From: Puffinus mauretanicus
Lineage: Eukaryota > Chordata > Aves > Procellariiformes > Procellariidae
Direction: 5' to 3'
Length of the DNA: 64,000 nucleotides
Assembly (NCBI GenBank): GCA_023333565.1
Contig: JAJKFH010000102.1
Location: 1,922,001-1,986,000, forward strand
Shown here: positions 1 to 10,900 of the stretch, piece after piece
How positions within the stretch are numbered: the stretch's first letter is position 1
Layout: each line of letters opens with the position of its first letter
The notes under the pieces: generated by a model
What the model was told of the DNA's origin: nothing
Databases searched by the model: none
What the model saw: the letters and a program-made list of their open reading frames with translations, nothing else
Program-made: the position numbers and the translations under genes

Positions 1-100
1 TAATTTTTCTCTTTCCAGGCAAGCTTCCATCAGACCTGTCCCTTTTGCTTTCCCTTTCTCCTCCTAACTGCAGTCTCCCCTCCATAGTGGTTTCATATGT

Positions 101-114
101 TACTCACCTGTTTT
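101..114 (-). promoter_or_regulatory. Splice-donor-like site downstream of the LTR candidate
   Basis: On the minus strand the sequence reads aacag then gtgagtaa, close to the ideal vertebrate 5' splice site, with the exon/intron boundary between 108 and 107. It lies about 255 bases downstream of the possible LTR end at 364, where a retroviral leader donor might sit. Isolated donor-like strings are common by chance, so this only supports the LTR idea weakly. Confidence 0.2.
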
Positions 115-363
115 CTCATTTGATCTAAGTGCTATCCTCACTCAGCTTCAGCTTTCTGACCACTTCTCTTATTAAGTCTAGTCTTAAATTCCTTTCTGCT
201 CCGAAACCTGGTCTTTGTAACCAAGCAATCCCAGTGCTCCTTCCAGCTTCTTCTTTCTTATTTTCCAACTCCATTCTCAACACTTTGGTTTCCCAGTCTG
301 AGCCTGTCCCTGGTTTGGCCTTAGCCCTTTTGCTTTTGAAATCAGTAGTGTCCTTCCCAATGA

Positions 364-683
364 TGTCTGGACGCCAGCCATAGAAATACTGAGAGACCAG
401 GCCCAATTCAAAGTTCAGTTGCTTTATTCCAGCTTGATTCAGACCAGTTGAGAACAGTTATTACGTGGGTCCCTGAAAGCCTTTGTAGCCCTTGCTCAGC
501 TCTGTGGATGTGACACATACATTCTGGTCTGCAGAAGCTGTAAGATGCCTGATTAGTATTTGTAATGACAGCTTGGGTGTTAAGTCTTAGCAATTCTCCG
601 TGGAGCCTGTGCAGATGGAGGTTTTAAAAGCCAATCTGGCCAAACTTAAGCGGGTAGGCGAGGCAAAAGATGCACCCCTGACA
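364..683 (-). repeat. Possible degraded LTR (endogenous retrovirus-like), unclassified
   Basis: Read on the minus strand, this block starts TGTCAGG and ends with the near-inverse CCAGACA (6 of 7 positions pair), as LTR ends do. It contains a TATA-like TTTTAAAA at about 631-638, a polyadenylation hexamer AATAAA at 423-428, and then a short U5-like stretch with ggtctctcag. No second LTR, no clear primer-binding site and no target duplication are visible, and I recognise no named family. Open frames of 61 to 93 codons overlap it and its flank on both strands, but they show no protein motif. It could be a chance assembly of short signals. Confidence 0.25.
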
Positions 684-3600
684 CAAAGGTCGTTAATTTG
701 GCAGTCCATATGACCTTGTTACAAAGAATATGGTCACTAAAGAAAATAGTTGTTGAGGTTTTTTTTTTAAACTGGGATAAATCAATGGATAATGTTAATG
801 TTTTGTCTGAAATAGTGCACAAATCTTCAGCCTGATACAGAAACCAGCCTGGAAAACTATATTAACTGGTAAAATCACGATTAAAAGCAGCTGGAAAGTG
901 TTGGGTAGCTTTAACAGAAGTAGTGCTAGAGATTCACCTCCATTAATATCTTCCATATTAAAATGTAACATGGTGCTTCACTGAATCAGTGAGATATTGA
1001 AAAGTGGCTTTCAGAATTAAATAACAAATTATATATAATGCTGTAACGATATCAAGTACATTTACATTATGCAGTATATAATGTAGTAAAGAGAAGAGGA
1101 TTAAGAGATACAGACCAAGGGGAAAAAGTAGGTTTCAGATAGGATTTGGAAGTGAAATATGTGCCTTTGAGGCAAAATTCAAGAAGGGCTGTCCTGGTTT
1201 GGAGGAGCTGCAGAGGAAGGACCTTTGTACAAACAGCTGCAAGATTGGTAGAAGAAATGGATACTCCTGTTCACTTACAATAGGACTGTAAGTGTAAGTT
1301 GTGGAAAAAAAAATTGTTACACAAACTAGTCCAAGTCCATGGAAATAGTAACTTGCAGGTTGTATGTTTCTATGTAAGTGATTTTGAAATTTTAACTATG
1401 TATTTTGGTTCTGATTGATGGCAAGTTTATTGGTTTAGTTCAAACATTAAGCCATTTATCCCATTTCTTTAGACAGCTCTGATTACCATTTTCCCTTTTT
1501 TAATGTGTAATCTTCCTAAATCTCTGACTTGCCAAGTGTGGTTTAGATTCTTTTTTTTTTCAGGTGGTAATTATTCTTGTTTATCAAACCTCAAGTTCAC
1601 TGTAGGATGCTTCCCCCCCGCTTCAGGAAAGATAGGAAAAATGTGGAAGCAGGCCAAATAGGAGATTTTAAGTACTGTTTTCACTGTAGTCTAATTCCTG
1701 CCCCTGCAAAAGTAACACAGTCTTTTAAAAGCAGTGGAAATTTCCAAAATGGCAGGTACTTTTTGTATTGTCTTTTTTGGTACAAGTATCTTTATCCCTC
1801 TGTAAGTCTGTGGGATGTTAGACTTCTATTCATGAATCATCAGAATCCTTTTAATGATGTTAGGAAATAAGCATCTCTAACTAGGAATTCCATAGATGGT
1901 TTTACATATGATCTTTAGATTCCTTTAGGTATAGTTTGTATTATACCACATTCTTGGGTTTTTAGTCAGGCAAACTTCCCATGGACTTCACTGGAGTTTA
2001 CTTGACTAAGTCACCCAAATCCACTCACTAATTTAGTGCATGCTATTGACAAACAATTGTTGGAACATTGGGCTTTGCTGACATCTACAAAATCATTGAC
2101 TCTAAAGGCAATACTCCTTGTACTTGTGCAAACTAGAAAAAAACCCAACAACTTTTCATAATTCCCTTAGAAACAAAAGAATGGATGTCCTGCTTGCCAA
2201 GGGGCAGAATTGCCAGAAGGGAAGAATATGTTTTGTATGTTCATCAAAGTTTTGACTGGCTCTTCCTCTCGGAGACAATTCCTATTTTTTCCCATGTTTT
2301 CTAACTCCTAAAACATGAGGGTCCATATGTCATAGCAGCCCTTCAGTCCTCCTGGCTGAATGACAGACAGCCTGTACTTCAAAGCAAGCTAAGACCATCC
2401 TTGAATTTCACTATTGAGAAATGCTGGACAATTTATAAATGAGTTTGTCTACAACCTCATGGAACAAAATTTCTTTTCTTCTTGTACAATAACCACGAAG
2501 AGCCTATACTTATCAATGATATTTCTCTATTAAGATTACAACATTGGAAGTTCACCACTTAGAGGAAGACTTCCGATAAGCAGCAGGAAATATTCATTAA
2601 CATCTCTTCAGTATGTTGCATTTCTGGCAGATGCTGGGAAGGTGGCACAGCAGGTTATCTCCTTAAGACATCCTTAGCAAGTTCTGTTGCACCTAAGCCC
2701 AGACAAGGGAGCTGGACCATCTTTGGATTGCAGTGTTTTTCTAACCTTTTGCTACAACCTTAATAACCTGTGATGGTCTGTGGGACACTAAGGAATGCAT
2801 ATGTTGCTTGGTTGAGACACTTTAATGATGTATACCTGTAAACTTTTACACATGCATGATGTAAATTGATGGCTTGATGCTAATAGTGAGCTTGTCCATG
2901 CAGACCTTAGGCTCTAATGCAGAACACCTAGCCAAAGGAGCACACCTGCTCTTTGAAAACTGTTACCCTCCTGTGGTTGCTGGTAGTACAGTTTCTTTAC
3001 AGTCTTTCTAACAGTGGTGTCAACACCTTTAGCCCCATGCACTAAATTTGGCAATGGCAGGAGCAAGATGCCCAACTCCCACAGTATAATCTTTCCAGAA
3101 GCAGCATGTGTGTAGTTCCCCAGCTAGCTGTGTTGGCAAGCGTGCAACTGTTTTCCAGGCTGTCTTGATAAACTTGCACTGATGGAGAGTTTGGGGTTTC
3201 GGAATTCTACTTCTTCTGCTGGCTTGCTATTGTCTGTTGCTTGTAAAATTTATATTTAGGTAGCTTATATTAGAAACTGAAGCAATCATCTTTTGCATAT
3301 GATTATCTTCACCTGGTATGTTGAAATGTTTTTCTAGTTAGCAATAAATGTGCTTAATCTCTTACTATTACTTTTTGATCTGAAGCATGGTGAATGCTTT
3401 TTATATGGACATTTTAAAATGTTTTGGTTCTATTACATACCCTCAAATATAAAACCGCACACAAAAGTGGAACTTGCATGTTATTTTATTATTATTATTT
3501 TTATCCATTGAAAATCACTTACAGTGCTGTTATCCTTGTGTGGCCTTATTGTTCGCTAGAGTCACTTTAAAACAAGAATCCCTGTTTAAATGAGATTATG

Positions 3601-4374
3601 TAGCCAAACATGTGGTTACAAAAGATTTTTTTAAAGATCTAGTTGCATAATTGTTTCACAATCTAAACTTGTATTTAAAAACAAACAAACAGAAAGCTTC
3701 TCCTCATTATGGTCACCAAGATAATGTCTGAATCTGAACAAAAGGCACATCAATGCCCTTCAGGAGTAATTGGCTGAGATGAAAGACTGCAAGGTGAAAT
3801 AACATCGAAGAGAATGAACAGCTTCTATTCTCCTCCTTTAGCTGTTAACGCTAAATCATAACAATGACAAACTAAGATCTCAAACACACATAAGATTTGT
3901 ACCACTGTAGTGACAGATATTGGGGCACTTAACTGTGTTAAGGATTGTTTTTCTGCAGAACAAGGAAATCTGCTGCCTCTGCTCTTTAAAGCCACTGCTG
4001 TTCTTGCAACAAAGAGAAGGAAATAGAGGATTTCCAGCTTCCCACTTCTATTAAATGCCTCAGGTGCCTCCTGAGTCCAAGAAGCTAACTAAGGATTTGC
4101 TTGTGCAAATACTGAATAATCATGTGCAACTATAGTAACAGAGCGGTGCTATATTTTCATCCGGAGTTTTCTATAAAATCCAGTGCTGTATGTCAAAGTA
4201 GGGACAAGAGTAGGTAAAAGCTGGCATCTGCATGTAGATATCTGGGCTGGATGTGCAGCTGTGGTGTACACCTGATGTTGCATTGATTTCTACCAGCAAG
4301 AAACTGATAAATCTCCTTTAAACTAAACAACTTGTACCCTAATTTTTATACGTCATTAACCATGATTTAACTGT
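684..4374. other. AT-rich non-genic stretch
   Basis: I see no coding exon, RNA gene or recognisable young repeat here. The longest open frame (97 codons at 1577-1870, plus strand) has no domain or composition that suggests a protein. An imperfect palindrome at 1964-2008 is listed separately. Confidence 0.6.
1964..2008. repeat. Imperfect palindrome, possible old interspersed repeat
   Basis: The left arm agtcaggcaaacttccca and the right arm tggagtttacttgact pair imperfectly around a short centre that contains ggacttcactgg. Similar palindromic segments built around a gacttcaatggga-like centre recur in amniote genomes as very old repeats. The assignment is by resemblance only. Confidence 0.3.
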
Positions 4375-5163
4375 GCGAGCCTCATAAAGTTCAACAAGAC
4401 CAAATGCAAGGTCCTGCACCTGGGTCGAGGCAATCCCAAGCACAGATACAGGCTCAGTGGAGAATGGATTGAGAGCAGCCCTGAGGAGCAGGACTTGGGG
4501 GTGTTGGTTGATGAGAAGCTCAACATGACCCGGCAATGTGCACTTGCAGCCCAGAAAGCCAACTGTATCCTGGGCTGCATGAAAAAAGCGCGGCCAGTAG
4601 GTCGAGGGAGGTGATTCTCCCTCTCTATTCCACTCTCATGAGACCCCACCTGGAGTACTGTCTTCAGCTCTAGGGCCCCCAACATAAGAAAGACACGGAC
4701 CTGTTGGAGTGAGGCCAGAGGAGGGCCACTAAGATGATCAGAGGGCTGGAGCACTTTCATGAAGAAAGGCTAAGAGAGTTGGGGTTGTTCAGCCTGGAGA
4801 AGAGAAGGCTTTGGGAAGACCTTATAGCAGCCTTCCAGTACCTGAGAGGGCCCTACAAGAAAGCTGGAGAGGAACATTTTACAAGGGCATGTAGTGATAG
4901 GACAAGGGGTAACTGCTTTAAACTGAAAGAGGGTAGACTTAGATTAGATATAAGGAAGAAATTCTTCACTATGAGGGTGGTGAGGCACTGGAACAGGTTG
5001 CCCAGAGAAGTTGTGGATACCCCATCCCTGGAAGTGTTCAAGGCCAGGTTGGATGGGGCTTTAAGCAACCTGGTCTAGCGGAAGGTGTCCCTGCCCATAG
5101 CAGGGGGGTTGGAACTACATGATCTTTAAGGTCCCTTCCAACCCAAAATATTCTATGATTTAT
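4375..5163 (+). mobile_element. CR1 LINE, 5'-truncated copy with 3' end of ORF2 and 3' UTR
   Basis: This is a roughly 790-base CR1 non-LTR retrotransposon fragment, 5'-truncated as most CR1 insertions are. It starts in the region after the reverse transcriptase core (caaatgcaaggtcctgcac) and ends in the diagnostic tail ggtcccttccaaccc followed by ttctatgatt. A 114-codon frame at 4734-5078 still encodes the C-terminal part of ORF2. Recognisable CR1 strings are [36 protein letters not shown] and [10 protein letters not shown], and the frame stops at TAG just before the 3' UTR. The more 5' part is already broken by frameshifts and stops, so the copy is dead. The good match to typical bird CR1 suggests moderate age. 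Confidence 0.95.
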
Positions 5164-7634
5164 TCTTCCCTTATTCAACCTGAACCAAGTTTTAGCTGTG
5201 AATCAAGTCACTGACTTTTTTATAGCTCTTATGTTATTTAACATTTTTACTGTATCCTACTTCTCATTTGACAATTATATAATTTTTATCCATCTCAGGA
5301 GTGTGGTGCTTTCATAATGACATAAATAAGTTCTTTTTTATAGCAATTCGAACTCCAGCATTGCCTTTTACTTACTCAAATTAAATGTTTAATACATTTT
5401 TACGACACACTTAAAAATTACATTTCAGTTTCAGTCTCTTTTTTTTTTTTTTTTAAATTGGATATAAATATCAATGTCCAAATCTATTTTGTTGCCAATT
5501 TTCACTGTCCCTACAATAAAACCAGCACTGCTGCTACTTTGTTTTCCTTTTGAAGCATCAGGCTGTTGCATGCAAGTATTTGACAGTCTGTAGGGGAAAA
5601 AGGAAGAAGCAGATGAAGCACAGTTGAATGTTTTAGCCTTTCAGAGGCCATGAAATATGAGACTGTGTTTGAGTCTTTCGGATGATCTTTCTGTACTGAA
5701 ATCTTATGGAGTGAAAGAAAAAGAGGAGGAGAAAAAAATGTGCTGAAATATATTTGTAACTCTCAGAAGGTCTAATTCTTCTAAGTTTTGAGCATGTACG
5801 TAGCAGTCACCTTACAGAGAATATGGCTATATGAGGGACATAGCTTTTTAAATGTTTAAAAAGCGGGAGTTAAGCTAGGGAAAATGCAATGCAGTAGTTG
5901 AGAGAAGTAAGTGCTGATACAACTATGGAAATATTTCTGATAAATATCTCTTGAAATAAATTCAATCTTGGCTGACAGCTGCCTTTGGAAATGTTTACCT
6001 TTGCTTTCGCATTTCAATACCGTATTGAAAAAGAATACCACAGAGATACTGATCCCCCTTTCAGAGGAAGAGATCACAGCTTGTATTCAAGCTGCTGCTC
6101 ATGTGCTTCTCTGCTGTATTCATCTCGGTTACTCAAGCCGTTTTCCATGGTAGGCAGGTAACGTTGTTGGGCTCTGGTATGAATCTAAAGGAGTGTGTTT
6201 AAAACACTCAGTGTTTTTTGTGGTTCATTCCCCGCAGCTCCACCATCCAGACCTGAACTAACATGGCTGCCAGCCTGTGTGCCTGCTGCTGCTCCTCAAT
6301 AAAATACGAAGAAAGGTTTAATTGAATGATAACTTATTATAACTTATACATTTTTCCTTTTCTTAAAAGAATAATAATTTCCAAAGAAGGACTTTGGAAT
6401 CACTGGTTCTTCAGTATGTCTTGGCTTTTTTTAAAAGCCTCTGTTCAACTAATATATTGAAGTAGAACTTATGAAGAGCATGGTGCCACCTTTGCTAGGA
6501 TCCACTTCTGAGATCTTCCTGGGGGCCAGGGTTATGGATGTTTCTGCTCATAGCAACACACACCACCGAGAGGCTGTGTAATTGTCAGAGATAGCCCTTG
6601 TCCCTGTCATTCCCCGTCTTTAACAAAAGCGCACACTCATCCTGACACAGACACGCAGGGTAACAGGCACCAGTCTGGAGGCTTCTCTCTTGTCCCTGCA
6701 TGCAGACACAGCAGCAGCTGCGTGCGTAGGAGGAGTGCCTCTTGCTCTTCCCTCCACCCTCCCTCCTGTCTCTCTGGGATGGGTAGTAGGTCCATTTGAC
6801 AGCTTGCGCGGGAAAGGAGGCTGTTCCGCTTTTGAAATAGTGGCAGAGCAGGTAAGGCTTTTCACTGTTCTCCCATGGGTGGCTGTTTTAAACTTTGACC
6901 AGGAGAGTGTTGAAAATTGCCTCTAATCAATGGATCTGCATATATGGACAGAGGGCTGAACGCAGCTAAATACAGTGATAACCACGTTGCTCTGTGTGCC
7001 TCTGGCTGTAGAAACTGATGTGCCTTTACTGTTCCAGCCCAGAAGGCAAACGACTCAGCAGAGCCTTTGACCCTTTGAAAGCATGAAAATCCATAGGGAG
7101 CTGAAAATGATTCCTTTTTTGTTGAACTGCTTAAAATAAAGTGGCCTATGACCTCTTGAAAGTATGTCTGACCCTGCGGGACTAGGGAGAGACCAAATGA
7201 ACTAGACCATAGCAGGACCCAGAGGTGAGCACAAGCTCAAATTTGGAGGCAAACTGCATAGATCAGACTATATGTAAACTGGGAGGTGGTGATTTCAAGC
7301 ATCTAGTCTTGCTTTCCCCTGGTCATATAAATTCATGCAGTAATACCTCTAGCAAGAAAAGGGAAGACGTGTATAGCATATTTGTAAGGACAACCTCAAT
7401 TCTAATTTAAAGCTGCTTAAGAATAATGTAACCTGAAAAAAGATCGAGGTTTTTTTTTCGTTCCTTCATACATTCTACTACTATACAAATTTACACCAGG
7501 AATGAAAATGTCTTTCCTAACTCCATGTAAATTCTGTCAGGTTATGCTTGAGTCATGGCTTAATTGTCCCTATTGTAAGGACCATAACTTTATCTATGTT
7601 TTCACTATTTCCTGATAATAATTCTTATGGTTTT
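5164..7634. other. Non-genic stretch with one GC-richer block
   Basis: No supported gene. A T16 run lies at 5439-5454. A splice-acceptor-like string (ttcattccccgcag) ends at 6237, followed by a short ATG frame and AATAAA near 6298, but nothing links these into an exon. The GC-richer block at 6650-6856 is listed separately. Confidence 0.55.
6650..6856 (+). promoter_or_regulatory. GC-richer block with E2F-like site and strong splice donor; possible noncoding first exon
   Basis: This short segment stands out from its AT-rich surroundings. It is pyrimidine-rich with scattered CpGs and carries gcgcgggaaa at 6806-6815, matching the E2F consensus (GCGSGAAA). It ends in gagcag then gtaaggc, a near-consensus 5' splice site with the boundary after 6850. 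An open frame at 6690-6926 crosses the donor but has low-complexity content and no recognisable motif. The block could be a promoter plus noncoding first exon, or a chance GC island. No TATA box or downstream acceptor can be tied to it. Confidence 0.25.
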
Positions 7635-7970
7635 TTTCTCCTGAAAATACTCATCAGCATCATCTTTGAAGGATGGACATTGGAGGTAGATAAAGTTTTC
7701 AATAATGGGCTCACTAGCACAGCATAGAAAGCTAATAACTCTTCCCTGGTTCAGTTTTTCTCCTTGGGCATCCTAGAATCTTATTAGCCATCTTATCCAA
7801 AAGCTTTGCTCTGATGCTTGTGTTCTGTTGACCTTGGATGTGATCTGGAGGTCACCTTGAAGAACTGTTGCTCTCCAATATGTAATGACAGTTTGATCAG
7901 TTTGGCCTACATTCCTTGATCCCAGACATATGCCTTTGTTTTTGGCTATGCTGAAACACATTGTTCAATA
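7635..7970 (-). mobile_element. Old L3/CR1-like LINE fragment
   Basis: Read on the minus strand this resembles the conserved part after the reverse transcriptase domain of ancient CR1/L3-type LINEs. Recognisable strings occur in the right order: ggatcaaggaatgtaggcc (CR1-L3 type: ctaggaacaaagaatgtaggcc), gataagatggctaataagat (aaaagggctaatgcgat), agattctaggatgcccaa, then the block matching ctggtgcgaccgctgctggaata, and finally aaagatgatgctgatgag (aaggatgttgataaa). Divergence is high and no long frame survives, which fits an insertion predating birds. A 62-codon frame at 7773-7961 is only a relic of it. Confidence 0.65.
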
Positions 7971-10900
7971 GTTCCCAATTCTCTGAGAAATACTCTTAAG
8001 CTTTAGAGAAATCGGAAGCGTTCAGATTGATCTCATTTGGTGAGTGTCACTCGAACAGCATGCAAACAACATGTTGTGTTTCTTCTGCTGTTTGGCTACT
8101 CCTGTCATGTCTCTACATCTTCCCTCCAGCTTACCTGCTGGAGCCCCACATTGTATACAGGTAATTATGTAGTTATTCTGTTTTGCTATCAGTAAATACG
8201 TTTTAATTCGACTAGAGAGCAAGAAAGACTGATTGTGGGCTTTGAGTTTGTTGTATTTACTTGCCATATTAAACCCTGTTATTTTAGATCCCCTGGTTTG
8301 AATCAGAAAAGCAAGAACTGAAAGCTTGTAAACAAATCCAGATCTTGCTTCCTGAGACACAGATGAGAACATACTTTCCTTCATTATACATAAGTGAGAA
8401 AAGCAGTGATTATTGTAAAGCAAACACTGAGGGAAAAATGGCTCATAGAATAATGTGCAGAAAAAAAGCACCAAGTGAATTTTAAAAAGCTCTCATGTTA
8501 TGACCAGCCAACAAGGATGGTACAACAATTTGTTCAGACATTTAATGTCAGAAAAAGAAATCGTTCCTGCTTCAGGATATTTGCCATTTTCTTTACAATA
8601 GTGAAATACTGTGTACAGCCGTAAATGTTTTGGAATCTAATCTCATCATGTCCATCAAATGACCATGCTCAAGGTATTTATTGATGAAGCTGGATAAATT
8701 CTAGCTGAAGAGAACACCACTTGTCATGGAGTGAGTAAAATCCTGGGCATGATGCCAGACTCTCAGGGACAATTTTGCCTTGATGGCATATAATATTTTA
8801 TACTTGCCTTTGCTTCCATCACTGAGTGCTAGAACAGGGAGGAAGGAGGAAAGCAAAAGCACTCTATTCTCACAGGGATGTTATTTACTTAAAAGTTAAA
8901 ATCTTCTCATTGCCTCACCACGTTCTGGAAAAAAAAAAGTAGGCTCCTAACTTCATTTGAAATGATATAGTCTGTGCTAAACATGAATTAGATAGGATGG
9001 TTGTGATGACTCTTTCTCACCCTAAATTAATGTTTTCATGCTGAAATACTTATAATTCTGTGACAACAGAAACTAGTTTATGTTAAATAATCTTAGACTG
9101 GACTGCTGATAGACAGACTGGGTTCTTGGTAGAATTTTTCTTGCTACTCAGTGATGTTTTGTTTCAGTGAGCAGAAGTTCATTTTCTAGTCTGCTTTCAG
9201 TGAATCATAGAGAAGTCTATACATTTTAAAGATGGAGAATGACCAACACATAGAAGCCTTTTATGACTTTCAATAAAGCTTTTTGTTTTGCTAACTTATT
9301 AAAATGAATTTTTGCATTTGTGAGCTGACTGGTTTGTTCAAGGAGCAGTAGTTTCCACCTATTCCCTATAGCCTCACAGGAAAATAGCATTCCAGGACAA
9401 AAGTTGAGTCAGGAGAGAGAAATGACTCATTCTTTGTGCTGTTCCCCTCTGACATTACTTCATGAACAATCAAGAGGTTTAGTCTGAAGTATGACTGTTG
9501 TATAAGAATGCAGAAAGTTTACATTAACTCTAAGGGAGAATGGAACAAGAATTTGGAAAAGAGGTCCATTGAGGATTAATAAATAGACAAACTGCATCAG
9601 GCTGAAGAAATCCCTGAGCTGAAAATAATTGAAGGCTGGGAGAGTACGCGGGAGAGATACCTGCCTGTCCTGTCATTGATCTTCCTTTGACTTTTGATTA
9701 TGGTCACTCTTGGAGGCACGGTACTGAGTTAGATAAACCCTTTATCAGGGGGTGGGGAAGACTGAAAACCATGAACTTTGGGATTCAGAATCCAAAAAGA
9801 GTCCAAGACTTTTTGTTTTTTGGTTTTGTGGCCAACCTTCTGCTGGCAGGGAGGGGAAGGAAAGAAAAGGAATTAATGTATTTTGAATACCTGAGATTCA
9901 TAATGCTCAAACTGTCTTTTAAGGTCAGTAGTCTTTGCCTTTTAATGAATTTGGTTTAAGAGAACATAATTGTAAGTGAAGCTGCAGATTTGTGGCTTGT
10001 TATCGTAATTAAATCTGAGGAAAGAGGAAGGTTCAAGGTTGTCAGCTGAGAACTCATCCTGAGACAGTAATATAGGAGCCACCAAACTCAGGTGGACATC
10101 TGAATATGCACTTTTACTTCAAATTGCTAATTTCATTGGTAATAAGCTTTGGCTTCATACATATTGTGGACTTAGATCTGAATGAATTTGGGAAATGAAA
10201 TCTGAATGTGTCTGGTAAAACTATTCATAGGGAATTTTCTTCTTTCATATCCCTTCACATGGCAGAACTCTTCCCAAAAACATAACTTTAATTCCCTCTT
10301 ATTGGTTTCTTAATTAGGCTGGTCATCAAAGCTGTGGCTTGTAAACCCAAAGCACCAGTGATACCTGCCATGAGATAATGCTGTCCAGATATATTTAAGG
10401 TGGCATTGCTAACAGCAAAACTAAATTCTGTGCTTTCCTGAATCTTTCAGGATGCTGTCATGGATTGTACAAAGCACTGAAGGTGAAAGTGGTCTTTCTG
10501 CTATATAAAGAAGTCTTTGGTTTGGGAGTTCAGTAATTGTGAAAGAGTATTCAGCAAAAATTCTTCATCTCAGGATGGTACAGAGAGTTGGAAGTGTGGT
10601 ATTAAGCTGACATAGCAATCTTAGCTAAAAATTGAGAGGGAGGGAGGCAGATAATATCACAATGTCTGTTTGTTCATTTGTGATATAGCCCTCTATTCAA
10701 AACACATCTTTTTAAATCTAATTTTGTTTTCACACTGCAGTTAAGCAAGAGAAATTGGAAATCTGTGAAGTGACACCACGAATCCTGCGTTAGAGTCTTG
10801 GCAATGTAGTGTCACAAAGAAGCTGACAACTCGCCATCAGATTTGTGACACTTTTTTTCTATTCACGTTGTCCTTCAGTAGCTTTATTTCAAGGAGTTTT

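Noticed and set aside
6231..6310. Acceptor-like ccccgcag followed by an ATG frame (MAASLCACCC) and AATAAA, suggesting a terminal exon.
   Set aside because: The frame stops within 20 codons, and no upstream donor or conservation evidence is available.
8022..8474. The longest open frame in the window (150 codons, minus strand).
   Set aside because: Its residues are low in acidic content and rich in Ser/Phe/Cys/Leu as in random AT-rich translation. No domain, conserved motif or gene context is visible.
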